A stretch of 59,499 nucleotides of DNA from the NCBI GenBank assembly GCA_944380635.1, contig CALWID010000013.1, forward strand, positions 1 through 59,499, given 5' to 3'. This stretch comes from an uncultured Eubacterium sp. (GTDB lineage: Bacteria > Bacillota > Clostridia > Oscillospirales > Acutalibacteraceae). The stretch's first letter is position 1, and each line of letters starts with the position of its first letter. This document shows positions 1 to 7,684 of this stretch, in pieces. The translations under genes and the position numbers were made by a program. The notes under the pieces are model-generated. The model was given only the letters and a program-made list of their open reading frames with translations, did no database searches and was not told where the DNA came from.

Positions 1-945
1 GCGCAGAAAGTACCTTACACAGAGAATTATACTCTTGTAGCTTCTCCTGCAGCGGACGCTGAGTTTATCGGCTGGAGTGTAAACGGCAAACTTATCTCAA
101 CAGACGCAACCTACACAACTGCTGCATATGCAGACCTTACCTATGTACCTGTATTTGCAGAGAAGACTGCTGATTTCACAGTAACATTTGTTGACCAGTT
201 CAACATGGTACTTGCAACAATGAGCAGCACAGAAGTTGCAGAACTTGAGGCAATGCCTGAAACATATGATTACCTTGGCTATACATTCTCTGATTGGAGC
301 ATGAGCCTTGAAGATGTTAAAGCACTTGAGGCAAACGCAGTAGTAACTGCATACTATGCTAAGGATGACGCGCTTACTTACACAGTATCCGCACCCGGCT
401 GCGTAATTACAACAGCAGACGGCGACTTTAATGATACAGCAGAAGTTGGATTCGATGAGGGCGTAACAGTTAAACCTGCACAGGGAACTGCTACTGCATG
501 GACTGTAAACGGCAACAACGCTGCTTACGGCGCAGAATACACCTTCTATGTAACATCAAATGTAACAGTAGCATTTACTTCAGAAGAAGTACCAGCCGTT
601 CCTACGGTTGCCGCTGTAGATGTAACACCTACAGATGACGGCCAGGCAAGATTCCTTGCAACAAGAAATGTACCTACAGGCTACACAGTTCTTGAATCCG
701 GTTTCGTATACGGTAAAGACTATGCTGATCCTGAGGCGGATCTTGTTCTTGAGAATGCAACCACAGGCGATTGCTACCTTTACAAGAACAGCAACACTGC
801 AAACAACGGTCAGTTCGCTCTTACATTCGGTATTGCAGCTCAGACAGGCACGGCATATGCCCGCGCTTATGTAATCGCTGCTGATGCTGAGGGCAACGCT
901 GCTGTTTACTATGCAACTGTTCAGTCTTACGATTACGGCGCATAA
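1..945 (+). CDS. Surface/secreted repeat protein, C-terminal part (5' end outside window)
   Basis: The reading frame is open from base 1 to the stop at 943-945, so only the last 314 residues are present. The visible part has beta-rich modules with patterns such as TVTFVDQFN, GYTFSDWS and VTAYYAK, like Listeria-Bacteroides (InlB B-type) repeats of extracellular proteins. A distinct C-terminal beta domain starts near VPTVAAVDVTPTD. There is no LPXTG motif and no C-terminal membrane segment, so anchoring must depend on the missing part or on another mechanism. Codon choice (GCA, GTA, ACA, CTT) differs from neighbouring genes, which favour GCG/GCC and GGC; this suggests high expression or a different origin. 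A 45-residue peptide gene follows 93 bases downstream. Adhesion or cell-surface function is inferred from the repeat type only. Confidence 0.75.
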   Translation, partial: AQKVPYTENYTLVASPAADAEFIGWSVNGKLISTDATYTTAAYADLTYVPVFAEKTADFTVTFVDQFNMVLATMSSTEVAELEAMPETYDYLGYTFSDWSMSLEDVKALEANAVVTAYYAKDDALTYTVSAPGCVITTADGDFNDTAEVGFDEGVTVKPAQGTATAWTVNGNNAAYGAEYTFYVTSNVTVAFTSEEVPAVPTVAAVDVTPTDDGQARFLATRNVPTGYTVLESGFVYGKDYADPEADLVLENATTGDCYLYKNSNTANNGQFALTFGIAAQTGTAYARAYVIAADAEGNAAVYYATVQSYDYGA

Positions 946-984
946 TTCGGCAAGCCGTTTTCGTAAATAAAATAAGCTTATCTC

Positions 985-1006
985 CCCGCGGGGGCAACCC
1001 CGTGGG
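985..1006 (+). other. Strong intergenic hairpin without U-tract
   Basis: CCCGCGGGG pairs with CCCCGTGGG (nine pairs, one G-U) around a GCAA tetraloop. No T-run follows, so it is unlikely to be a full terminator. It lies between the surface-protein stop and the peptide gene and could act as an mRNA processing or stability element that sets different expression of the two. Confidence 0.5.
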
Positions 1007-1038
1007 TGTGTAAAGGCTAAAAGTAAGGAGGTCTTTCG

Positions 1039-1176
1039 ATGAAAGAAATTTACTCAAAGCCGATTGCGGAGATTGAAGAGTTCAAAGTTATTGATGTTTT
1101 GACTGCTTCAGGCGATCAACCAATAGAGCCTACAACTGATTGGAATACAGAACCCGGTCAGGGCGGCTGGATTTAA
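1039..1176 (+). CDS. 45-residue peptide, unknown function
   Basis: This short gene has an excellent SD (AAGGAGG, 1025-1031, 7 bases before the ATG) and ends 11 bases before a hairpin. The product begins MKEIYSKPIAEIEEFKVIDV and continues LTASGDQ, followed by an acidic/polar tail ending GQGGWI. It has no Cys, no signal peptide and no membrane segment. As I recall, peptides with the pattern Y-x-K-P-x-x-E-x-x-x-F-x-x-x-D-V-[IL]-T-[TA]-S-G are common, usually unannotated, in gut Clostridia, often in several copies per genome. The split into a conserved charged leader and a variable tail after TASG resembles a precursor peptide, but no maturation enzyme is nearby. It probably shares a transcript with the surface protein. 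Function unknown. Confidence 0.7.
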   Translation: MKEIYSKPIAEIEEFKVIDVLTASGDQPIEPTTDWNTEPGQGGWI

Positions 1177-1186
1177 CTTTCTCCGC

Positions 1187-1214
1187 CAAGGGAGTACACG
1201 CAACTGCTCCCTTG
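1187..1214 (+). other. Hairpin downstream of the 45-residue peptide gene
   Basis: CAAGGGAG and CTCCCTTG form a perfect 8-bp stem around a 12-base loop, starting 11 bases after the stop. An AT-rich stretch follows but no T-run. It probably protects the mRNA 3' end, or acts together with the stronger terminator 33 bases on. Confidence 0.5.
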
Positions 1215-1246
1215 TAATTTAAAATTAAAATCAACTTTGTTGGTTT

Positions 1247-1275
1247 GGGGGGCGCGTTATGCGCCCCCTTTTTTC
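1247..1275 (+). terminator. Rho-independent terminator of the surface-protein/peptide unit
   Basis: GGGGGCGC and GCGCCCCC pair around a GTTAT loop and are followed by TTTTTT. It cleanly separates the peptide gene from the next promoter at 1313. Confidence 0.9.
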
Positions 1276-1312
1276 GTTTTAATATTTTTGGGCAGGTGTT
1301 TATTTCCTGCTA

Positions 1313-1341
1313 TTGACCCAGGCTCTTAATTATGTTAGAAT
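1313..1341 (+). promoter_or_regulatory. Sigma-A promoter with extended -10
   Basis: TTGACC (1313-1318), a 17-base spacer and TAGAAT (1336-1341) preceded by TGT, an extended -10. Transcription should begin near 1348. That excludes the upstream ATG at 1332, which lies within the promoter, and fixes the next gene's start at 1362. Confidence 0.8.
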
Positions 1342-1361
1342 TAAAACGGTGGGTGATTATA

Positions 1362-1946
1362 ATGGATAAAGATAATAATTTGGTTCAGCCTCAGCCGGAG
1401 GAAACCGTTAAAACTAAGGATATTTTATCTGCTTCTTTAAAAAAATTTCGTAAAAAACATAAAGCGTTTACAGGTATTGTAATTGCGCTTGCCGTAATTT
1501 TGGTTCTTGTTGTTGCTGTTATAGGGATTTTAAATATTGATTCCGTAGGCATATCTTTAACAAACAGCCTCATGCCCGAAACATTAACTAATGATGATTA
1601 CGGCATTGTATTTTACCGTGAAGATAATCCAAATTACAGCGCTGAAAGCGGCGGGCAGTCAATAAATGTTTATTATTACCCGGAAAATGACACATCAAGA
1701 GAAAAAATTTATTTGAAAAATGGAATTTATTATAACTCAGATGGCGAGCCGGAAATTTATGTAACAGCCGGCTTTACCCTTGGCATACTTATGAAAGTGC
1801 AAACAATCATAAATGTGCTGAAATGGGTGGCTGCGGCGCTTGTTGTTGCAATTGTGGTGCTGCTGATTGTTGCGTGGTATAAATCATTTAAAAAGCAGGA
1901 ACTTGCAAAAAAAGAAGCGTACCGCAAATCTCATCCCCGCCATTAA
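1362..1946 (+). CDS. Membrane protein of unknown function, two transmembrane segments
   Basis: The 194-residue protein has an acidic N-terminus, a Lys-rich stretch, a first membrane helix (GIVIALAVILVLVVAVIGIL, about residues 38-60), a roughly 75-residue middle region rich in Tyr and Asn, and a second helix (VAAALVVAIVVLLIVAWY) before a basic Lys/Arg tail. By the positive-inside rule both ends are cytoplasmic and the middle region is outside. The ATG at 1332 is rejected because it overlaps the -10 box. The gene has its own promoter and terminator, so it is probably monocistronic. No family was recognised. Confidence 0.75.
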   Translation: MDKDNNLVQPQPEETVKTKDILSASLKKFRKKHKAFTGIVIALAVILVLVVAVIGILNIDSVGISLTNSLMPETLTNDDYGIVFYREDNPNYSAESGGQSINVYYYPENDTSREKIYLKNGIYYNSDGEPEIYVTAGFTLGILMKVQTIINVLKWVAAALVVAIVVLLIVAWYKSFKKQELAKKEAYRKSHPRH

Positions 1947-1963
1947 AATATTTAATTAAACTC

Positions 1964-1995
1964 AAAGGGCTGCGCCAATCCGGCACAGCCCTTTT
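1964..1995 (+). terminator. Terminator of the 1362-1946 gene
   Basis: AAGGGCTG and CAGCCCTT form the stem, followed by a short T-run. The loop resembles that of the opposite-strand terminator at 2605-2640. Confidence 0.75.
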
Positions 1996-2018
1996 CGCAT
2001 AATTGTAATATATCCCGC

Positions 2019-2600
2019 TTTACCGTCCCCACTGTGTGAACTCCCCCCTTTTTTTGCCTCCCCTGTGCAAGGGTGCAGTTTTAACGCAAGCCGCTCCCCA
2101 CTTTACTGCCTCCCCTGTGTGAACTATCCCTTTTTGCCTCCCCTGTGTAAGGGTGCAGTTTCAACGCAAGCCGCCCCCACTTCACTGCCTCACCCTGTGT
2201 AAGGGGAGGTGTCAACGAAGTTGACGGAGGGGTTGTTGCAAGCCGCTGAACAACAAAAAGCAAAAAGACACATTAACAATCCCTCAGTCAAAGCTGCGCT
2301 TTGCCAGCTCCCTTTACACGCTGCGGAATTGATTGCGCATCAATCGGAAAGGTTTGTGAAAAGCCTGAATCAAACCATTCCTCAATCGCTCCATAATTCC
2401 TTGCCAACCCCAAAAAGCCAAAAGGGCTTTTCGGGGATCCCGAAACGGCGACCTTAGTTTTAATTGGCTCCTTAAGTAAGGGGAGCAGTTTCAACGAAAC
2501 CGTTCCCCACTTCACCGCCTCCCCTGTGCAAGGGGAGGTGTCAACGAAGTTGACGGAGGGGTTGTTGCAAGCCGCCGAAATATAAAACATATCTCTTAAA
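2019..2600. repeat. Block of GC-rich hairpin repeats in both orientations
   Basis: The block holds several degenerate copies of a unit containing CCTCCCCTGTGTAAGGG and CAGTTTCAACGC. Two complete forward units (2189-2237 and 2517-2570) each carry hairpin 1 (CTCCCC/GGGGAG), hairpin 2 (GTCAAC-gaa-GTTGAC) and the tail GGAGGGGTTGTTG. An inverted unit lies at 2275-2319, with AACAATCCCTC, hairpin CAAAGC-tgc-GCTTTG and CTCCCTTTACAC. A related array lies at 23691-24065. Frames across it are spurious. About 130 bases at 2320-2450 are not clearly repeat-like and hold nothing I recognise. Confidence 0.75.
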
Positions 2601-2604
2601 AACA

Positions 2605-2640
2605 CAAAAAGGACTGCGCCGATTCGGCTCAGTCCTCTCT
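2605..2640 (-). terminator. Terminator of the FAD-dependent dehydrogenase gene
   Basis: Read on the minus strand, AGGACTG and CAGTCCT pair around a 13-base loop, followed by TTTTTG. It lies 24 bases beyond the stop codon. Confidence 0.8.
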
Positions 2641-2663
2641 TTATTAATGCGTATATAGTTTAA

Positions 2664-4046
2664 TTAAACAAGTTTTCTGCCCATAAGCACGCCGTGAACG
2701 GACGCCATCATCAAGCCTCTTGTCCACCCGCTGGAATCGCCCAGGCAGTGCAGCCCCTCGATATTAGTATTGAAATCAGTATCCATTTTAACTTTGTTTG
2801 AATAGAATTTCAGTTCAGGGCTGTAAAGCAGGGTTTCAGGGCTTGCAAATCCCGGCACAACATGGTCCATAGCGTGAATGAAATTGATTATATTTGTCAT
2901 TGCTCTGTAAGGCATTGCGGCAGTAATATCGCCCGCAACGGCGTCCGGCAGAGTCGGGCGCAGGTTGCTTTGCGTAAGTTCTTTCTGCCATGTGCGTTTG
3001 CCCTCCAAAATATCGCCGAACCGCTGCACAAGAATATGCCCGTCGCCAAGCATATTTGTAAGTTCGCCCACTTTTTGAGCGTAGGCTATGGGCTGGTTAA
3101 ACGGCACTGAAAAATTGTGAGAGCAAAGAATTGCCAAATTTGTGTTTTGGCTTTTGAGTTCCTTATATGAATGACCGTTTACAACGGCAAGGTCATTATC
3201 ATAATTTTCCTGCGCAACAAAGCCGCCGGGATTCTGGCAGAAAGTGCGGACTTTGTTTTTAAACGGTTTCGGGTAACCTATAAGTTTTGATTCGTAAAGC
3301 ACATCGTTAACGGTTTCAATAATTTCATTGCGCACTTCAACTCTAACGCCTATATCAACCGTGCCCGGCTGGTGCGCAATACCGTGGTCCGCGCAAAGTT
3401 TTTCAAGCCAGTCCGCGCCGCGCCTGCCCGTTGCAACAACGGTATCTTTTGCGTAGATTTCATCGCCGTTTTCAAGGCGGACGCCAAGGCATTTTTCACC
3501 GTCAAGAATAAGGTCGCTGCACTGGCTGTCAAACATTATATCAACACCGGCGGAAACAAGATATTTTTCTATTGAAAAATAAAGTTCGTGCGCCTTTTCT
3601 GTTCCGAGGTGGCGAATGGGGCAGTCAACAAGTTTAAGCCCTGCCTGTATTGCTCTTTTGCGTATTTCTTTAACTGCTTCGGTATTGCCGATACCCTCAA
3701 TATGAGTATCCGCCCCGAATTCAAGATAAATTTTATCCGTATAATTAATTGTTTCCTGAGCAAGATCCTCTCCTATAAGTTCCGGCAGGCTGCCGCCCAC
3801 TTCGTAAGAAAGGGAAAGTTTACCGTCTGAAAACGCGCCCGCGCCTGAAAATCCCGTTGTAATATGGCAATAAGGCTTACAGTTCATACATTTACCGGTA
3901 ACCGCTTTCGGGCATTTGCGCTTTTCTACTGATTTGCCCTTTTCAATTATAATAATGCTTTTTTTACTGCCTTTTCTCAGCATTTCTATAGCCGTAAAAA
4001 TTCCGGCGGGGCCGGCGCCGACTATAGCAACATCATATTTTTTCAT
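2664..4046 (-). CDS. FAD-dependent dehydrogenase, COG2509-like
   Basis: The 460-residue protein starts with a Rossmann fold for FAD (VAIVGAGPAGIFTAIEM, about residues 5-21). A Cys-rich segment follows, KCMNCKPYCHITTGFSGAG, then FSDGKLSLS. This pattern is typical of the uncharacterised NAD(FAD)-dependent dehydrogenases grouped as COG2509. A second nucleotide-type motif (VVATGRRGADWL) and a C-terminal HCLGDSSGWTRGL complete the family pattern. The substrate is unknown. The ATG at 4046 is chosen over the in-frame TTG at 4052 because the SD GGAAGG (4056-4061) lies 9 bases from the ATG but only 3 from the TTG. It is monocistronic, with its own promoter and terminator. Confidence 0.88.
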   Translation of the reverse strand: MKKYDVAIVGAGPAGIFTAIEMLRKGSKKSIIIIEKGKSVEKRKCPKAVTGKCMNCKPYCHITTGFSGAGAFSDGKLSLSYEVGGSLPELIGEDLAQETINYTDKIYLEFGADTHIEGIGNTEAVKEIRKRAIQAGLKLVDCPIRHLGTEKAHELYFSIEKYLVSAGVDIMFDSQCSDLILDGEKCLGVRLENGDEIYAKDTVVATGRRGADWLEKLCADHGIAHQPGTVDIGVRVEVRNEIIETVNDVLYESKLIGYPKPFKNKVRTFCQNPGGFVAQENYDNDLAVVNGHSYKELKSQNTNLAILCSHNFSVPFNQPIAYAQKVGELTNMLGDGHILVQRFGDILEGKRTWQKELTQSNLRPTLPDAVAGDITAAMPYRAMTNIINFIHAMDHVVPGFASPETLLYSPELKFYSNKVKMDTDFNTNIEGLHCLGDSSGWTRGLMMASVHGVLMGRKLV

Positions 4047-4091
4047 ATTCAAGTACCTTCCGTTTTAATTTAGGTCTGGTATTTTGCCGCG

Positions 4092-4103
4092 GCAGATATC
4101 TGC
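4092..4103. promoter_or_regulatory. Perfect 12-bp palindrome in the 5' leader of the dehydrogenase gene
   Basis: GCAGATATCTGC is a perfect palindrome, next to a second overlapping one, GCCGCGGC (4086-4093). Both lie in the leader of about 117 bases of the minus-strand gene, between its promoter and its SD. It may be an operator or an RNA hairpin; regulation is inference. Confidence 0.3.
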
Positions 4104-4169
4104 ACACATAAAATCAGCCGCCGCGCTCTCCGTTGAACTGAGGAGTGCTTGGCAGCCCTATGCGTTTAT

Positions 4170-4198
4170 ATAATAGCATATCTTATTTTACTTGTCAA
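4170..4198 (-). promoter_or_regulatory. Sigma-A promoter of the FAD-dependent dehydrogenase
   Basis: On the minus strand TTGACA (4198-4193), a 17-base spacer and TATTAT (4175-4170). The -35 hexamer overlaps the -35 of the opposite promoter. Confidence 0.8.
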
Positions 4199-4220
4199 AC
4201 AAAAAGCATTATGTTATATT
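4192..4220 (+). promoter_or_regulatory. Sigma-A promoter of the GH28 gene
   Basis: TTGTCA (4192-4197), a 17-base spacer and TATATT (4215-4220) with an extended TG. The -35 shares five bases with the divergent TTGACA. Confidence 0.8.
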
Positions 4221-4253
4221 ATAGTCAATAAATAAAGAAAAGGTTTTGATTTT

Positions 4254-5636
4254 ATGAAAGAATATAATGTTTTGCAGTACGGCGCCGTGGGGGACGGCGT
4301 TACAAATGATGCTTTTGCTATTCAGCACGCCATTGATGACTGCGCCAAAAACGGCGGCGGCAGAGTGGTTTTGCAAAGCGGCCATGTGTTTTACAGCGAT
4401 TCCATACGCCTTAAAAAGAATGTGGATTTGCACATTCAGAAAGGCGCGTCAATAAAAGCCACTTCAAATATAGACGGCTATATCAGGCCTAACAAACTGA
4501 TAAACGACCCTAAAACGGCGCTTATAGGCAATCCCGTTACGGGCAAGCCGAGTTTTGTATTTATTTACGGATTTGAGGCTGAGCACTGCACAATCAGCGG
4601 CGAGGGCACTATTGACGCAAACGGCCACGCATTTGTTCAGCGCAAGGATAAGTATTATGTTACAGGCGATTTTTACCCCCGCCCGACTGTTATATACATA
4701 GAAAAAAGCAATCATATCACTTTTAAGGATTTTACCGTTGTGGACGCGCCTTTCTGGACTTTGCACCCGGCAGGCTGCGATGATGTGCTTATAGACAGAA
4801 TAAGAATATTAAATGACCTTGATGTTGCCAACAGCGACGGTATTGACCCCGACCACTGCTCAAATGTGCGTATCCTCGGCTGCCATATTACCTGCGCTGA
4901 CGACTGTATCTGCCTTAAAACTTCACGCGGAAACAGTGAATACGGCGCTACGGAGAATGTTATTATCGACGGCTGCACACTTGTTTCAACTTCCGCGGCA
5001 ATCAAAATCGGCACGGAGGGCGTGGGCGATTTCCGCAATATAATTGTTTCAAACTGCACTATCAGCAGGTCAAACCGCGGGCTTTCCATTCAGATTAGGG
5101 ACGGCGGCAATGTTGAAAATGTGTCTTACTCTAATATTGTTATAGAAACGCGCCGCTTCTGCCCGGACTGGTGGGGCACTGCCGAGCCGATCACTATTAC
5201 TTCTTTTAACCGTGATGAAAACACAAAGAGCGGCAAAGTTAAAAATATCAGATTTTTCAATGTTACCGCAAAGGGTGAAAACGGCGTTCTTATTCACGGC
5301 AGCGCGGAAAACCCGATAGAGGATATTACATTTGAAAACTGCCGTATTGAACTTACAAAAACAAGCAAATGGCCCTGCGGGCTTTATGATTTGCGCCCGT
5401 GCCTTGACTGGGGCGTTGAAAAATATGATAATTCCGCGTTTTTTATAAGAAACGCAAAAGATATAACCATTATGAAAACCAAAACCGGGTGGGGTGAAAA
5501 GTGCGAAAATTATAAGTACGCCATTGACGCCGCCGATGTTGAAAATCTTGAAATTCTGCGCTTTGAGGGCAAAGCCGCAAACGCCGGCGATGAGGATATT
5601 AAACTTGAAAATGTCCGCCTTGTTAAGCCGCTGTAA
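4254..5636 (+). CDS. Glycoside hydrolase family 28 (polygalacturonase-like)
   Basis: The 460-residue protein has the opening of pectate-lyase-fold enzymes (YGAVGDGVTNDAFAIQHAI, about residues 9-27) and repeated beta-helix turns. The GH28 catalytic pattern is present: NSDG at 193-196, CADD with paired Asp at 216-217, then IKIGTEG and IQIRDGG downstream. The usual GHG histidine motif is replaced by GTEG, as in many bacterial exo-acting or rhamnogalacturonan-active members. No signal peptide is visible, so it probably works in the cytoplasm on imported oligogalacturonides or similar oligosaccharides. It has its own promoter and terminator. The exact substrate cannot be read from sequence. Confidence 0.9.
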   Translation: MKEYNVLQYGAVGDGVTNDAFAIQHAIDDCAKNGGGRVVLQSGHVFYSDSIRLKKNVDLHIQKGASIKATSNIDGYIRPNKLINDPKTALIGNPVTGKPSFVFIYGFEAEHCTISGEGTIDANGHAFVQRKDKYYVTGDFYPRPTVIYIEKSNHITFKDFTVVDAPFWTLHPAGCDDVLIDRIRILNDLDVANSDGIDPDHCSNVRILGCHITCADDCICLKTSRGNSEYGATENVIIDGCTLVSTSAAIKIGTEGVGDFRNIIVSNCTISRSNRGLSIQIRDGGNVENVSYSNIVIETRRFCPDWWGTAEPITITSFNRDENTKSGKVKNIRFFNVTAKGENGVLIHGSAENPIEDITFENCRIELTKTSKWPCGLYDLRPCLDWGVEKYDNSAFFIRNAKDITIMKTKTGWGEKCENYKYAIDAADVENLEILRFEGKAANAGDEDIKLENVRLVKPL

Positions 5637-5665
5637 CAGAGGGATAAATATAACCGTAAAAATGA

Positions 5666-5698
5666 ATGCCGGGGTTGTTTTGCCCGGCATTTATTTTT
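5666..5698 (+). terminator. Terminator of the GH28 gene
   Basis: ATGCCGGG and CCCGGCAT form the stem, with TTTATTTTT after it. Confidence 0.85.
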
Positions 5699-5729
5699 GC
5701 GCAGAGGGCAAAATTAATTTACGGTGCGC

Positions 5730-5758
5730 TTGATTTATCTTTGTTTATATATTATTAT
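5730..5758 (+). promoter_or_regulatory. Sigma-A promoter of the aromatic amino-acid operon
   Basis: TTGATT (5730-5735), a 17-base spacer and TATTAT (5753-5758). A second possible -10, TATAAT, lies at 5758-5763. No T-box or other attenuator is seen in the short leader. Confidence 0.65.
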
Positions 5759-5798
5759 ATAATAGATTAATTAATGATATTTTGAAAGCGCGGTTAAA

Positions 5799-6623
5799 AT
5801 GAAGATACTTGTTGCGGGTCTTGGGCTTATAGGCGCAAGCATAGCAAAAACTTTAAAAAAGAATACTTCCCATTATGTAATGGGCTGGAACAGAACTAAA
5901 TCCGTTTCCGAAAAGGCTTTGGCGGACGGCGCTGTTGATGAAACAGGCGAACTCAGCGAACTTATACCAAAAGCGGATATAACTTTTGTTAATCTTTATG
6001 AGGAAAGCATTGAGCCTTTTGTGCTTAACCACAGAAATGAATTTAAGGACGGCAGTATAGTTACAGACAGCTGCGGAATAAAAACAAAAATATGCCGCCG
6101 CCTTGAAAAAGAAAAATTCAATTTTTATTTTATAGGCGCTCACCCTATGGCGGGCCGTGAAGTTTCAGGGTATGACAACAGTTTGCCCACTCTGTTTGAC
6201 AATGCGTCTTTTATCTGCACGCCGACGAACGCGCCTAAATCCAAAATAGATACGCTTACGGAACTTGCTAAAGAAATGGGCTTTGCGCGCACGGTTGTAA
6301 CTACCCCGGAGCACCATGATGAGATGATTGCGTTCACCTCCCAAATAGCGCATGTGCTTGCGTGCTCTTATGTCTTAAGCCCGCTTGCGCCAATGCATGT
6401 TGGTTTTTCGGCAGGGTCTTACCGTGATGTTTCAAGGGTTGCCCGCATTAACGGCGATATGTGGAGCGAACTTTTTATAGCGAACAAAGAGCCGCTTATC
6501 AGGGAGATTGACGACCTTGTTGCAAACCTGGAAAAATTCAGGCAGGCGATAGACGCGCAGGACGCCGATACGCTTAAAGACCTTATGGCGCGCGCAAACA
6601 AGATAAAAGAGGAGATTGGTTAG
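5799..6623 (+). CDS. tyrA: Prephenate dehydrogenase
   Basis: The enzyme oxidatively decarboxylates prephenate to 4-hydroxyphenylpyruvate, the tyrosine branch of aromatic synthesis, using NAD(P). The 274-residue protein begins with a Rossmann motif (GLGLIGAS, residues 7-14). It carries the family signature AHPMAGREVSGYDNS near residues 112-126 and a helical C-terminal dimerisation region. It lacks a C-terminal ACT domain, so direct tyrosine inhibition is less likely than in longer homologues. It is the first gene of a tight operon: its stop overlaps the GTG start of aroB by one base. Confidence 0.93.
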   Translation: MKILVAGLGLIGASIAKTLKKNTSHYVMGWNRTKSVSEKALADGAVDETGELSELIPKADITFVNLYEESIEPFVLNHRNEFKDGSIVTDSCGIKTKICRRLEKEKFNFYFIGAHPMAGREVSGYDNSLPTLFDNASFICTPTNAPKSKIDTLTELAKEMGFARTVVTTPEHHDEMIAFTSQIAHVLACSYVLSPLAPMHVGFSAGSYRDVSRVARINGDMWSELFIANKEPLIREIDDLVANLEKFRQAIDAQDADTLKDLMARANKIKEEIG

Positions 6624-7675
6624 TGAAAACTTTAAGGGTAAACGCCGGCGGCGGTTATGATATTCTTATTGAAAGAGGGCTGCTGAAAAACTGCGGCAAG
6701 ATTATAAAAAACGCCGTTTCAGCCAAAAAGGCGGCTGTTATAAGCGACAGTAATGTTGCCCCGCTTTATCTTGAAACTGTTAAAAACAGCGTAAACGCGG
6801 CGGGGATAGAAACTGTTTCCTATACTTTTGACGCGGGCGAAAAATCAAAAACAACGGCTAATCTTATTAAAATAGTTGAATTTCTGGCTGAAAGCGGGCT
6901 TACAAGAAAAGACTGCGTTATAGCGCTCGGCGGCGGAGTCTGCGGCGATATGGCGGGTTTTGCGGCGGCTGTTTATCTGCGCGGCATCAAATATATTCAA
7001 ATACCTACAACTTTGCTTGCGCAGGTGGATTCATCGGTCGGAGGCAAAACTGCCGTCGATATTCCTCAGGGCAAAAATCTTTGCGGGGCGTTTTGGCAGC
7101 CGGCGGCTGTTATAATTGACCCCGATGTTTTAAATACTCTTCCCGCCCACTTTTTCAGCGATGGTATGGGCGAGGTAATCAAATACGGCTGCATAAAATC
7201 CGCTCCGCTTTTTGAAAGGCTTGAAAATGAAAACGCCGCCGATATTATAGATGATGTTATTCTTGAGTGCTGCGATATTAAGCGCGGCGTTGTTGAAAGA
7301 GATGAAAAGGAATCCGGCGAAAGGGCGCTGCTCAATTTTGGGCATACCTGCGGCCACTCAATTGAAAAACTATGTAATTTTAGTTCTGTTTCACACGGCG
7401 AGGCAGTCGGAATCGGTATGGTTATGATAACCAGAGCAGGCGAAAACGCCGGTATTACAGAAAAAGGCACGGCAGATAAGATTGCCGCTCTTCTTAAAAA
7501 ATATTCTCTTAAAACGGAAATTGATTTACCGGTATCGGATATAGTTAAAAATATGGCGTTTGATAAAAAAAGAACTTCAAACGGTATTAATCTTATATTG
7601 CTCAAAAAAATAGGGGAGAGTTTTATAAAGCCCTCTTCACTTGATGAGGTCAACGCTCTCTTCGGTTTAAAATAA
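6623..7675 (+). CDS. aroB: 3-dehydroquinate synthase
   Basis: AroB converts DAHP to 3-dehydroquinate, the second step of the shikimate pathway, using NAD+ and a divalent metal. At 350 residues it has normal length. Visible motifs are GGGVCGDMAGF (about 103-113), IPTTLLAQVDSSVGGKTAV, GEVIKYG and the metal-binding GHTCGHSIE and SHGEAVGIG. The GTG start at 6623 overlaps the tyrA stop. The gene for the first step (DAHP synthase) and aroD, aroE and aroK are not in this window. Confidence 0.95.
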   Translation: MKTLRVNAGGGYDILIERGLLKNCGKIIKNAVSAKKAAVISDSNVAPLYLETVKNSVNAAGIETVSYTFDAGEKSKTTANLIKIVEFLAESGLTRKDCVIALGGGVCGDMAGFAAAVYLRGIKYIQIPTTLLAQVDSSVGGKTAVDIPQGKNLCGAFWQPAAVIIDPDVLNTLPAHFFSDGMGEVIKYGCIKSAPLFERLENENAADIIDDVILECCDIKRGVVERDEKESGERALLNFGHTCGHSIEKLCNFSSVSHGEAVGIGMVMITRAGENAGITEKGTADKIAALLKKYSLKTEIDLPVSDIVKNMAFDKKRTSNGINLILLKKIGESFIKPSSLDEVNALFGLK

Positions 7676-7684
7676 AGGTAAGAT

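Noticed and set aside
1332-1361. Longer N-terminus for the membrane protein at 1362
   Set aside because: The ATG at 1332 lies between the -35 and the -10 of a strong promoter, upstream of the transcription start.
2209-2605. Short frames on both strands in the repeat block
   Set aside because: They run through repeat hairpins and have no SD or protein-like features.
5070-5690. 206-codon minus-strand open frame
   Set aside because: Shadow of the GH28 gene; no recognisable motif and no SD.
5637-5798. T-box or tryptophan/tyrosine attenuator before tyrA
   Set aside because: The leader after the predicted start is only about 35 bases; no stem-loop pair or T-box sequence is visible.
7066-7653. 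195-codon minus-strand open frame rich in Ser
   Set aside because: Antisense shadow of aroB; composition is typical of antisense translation.
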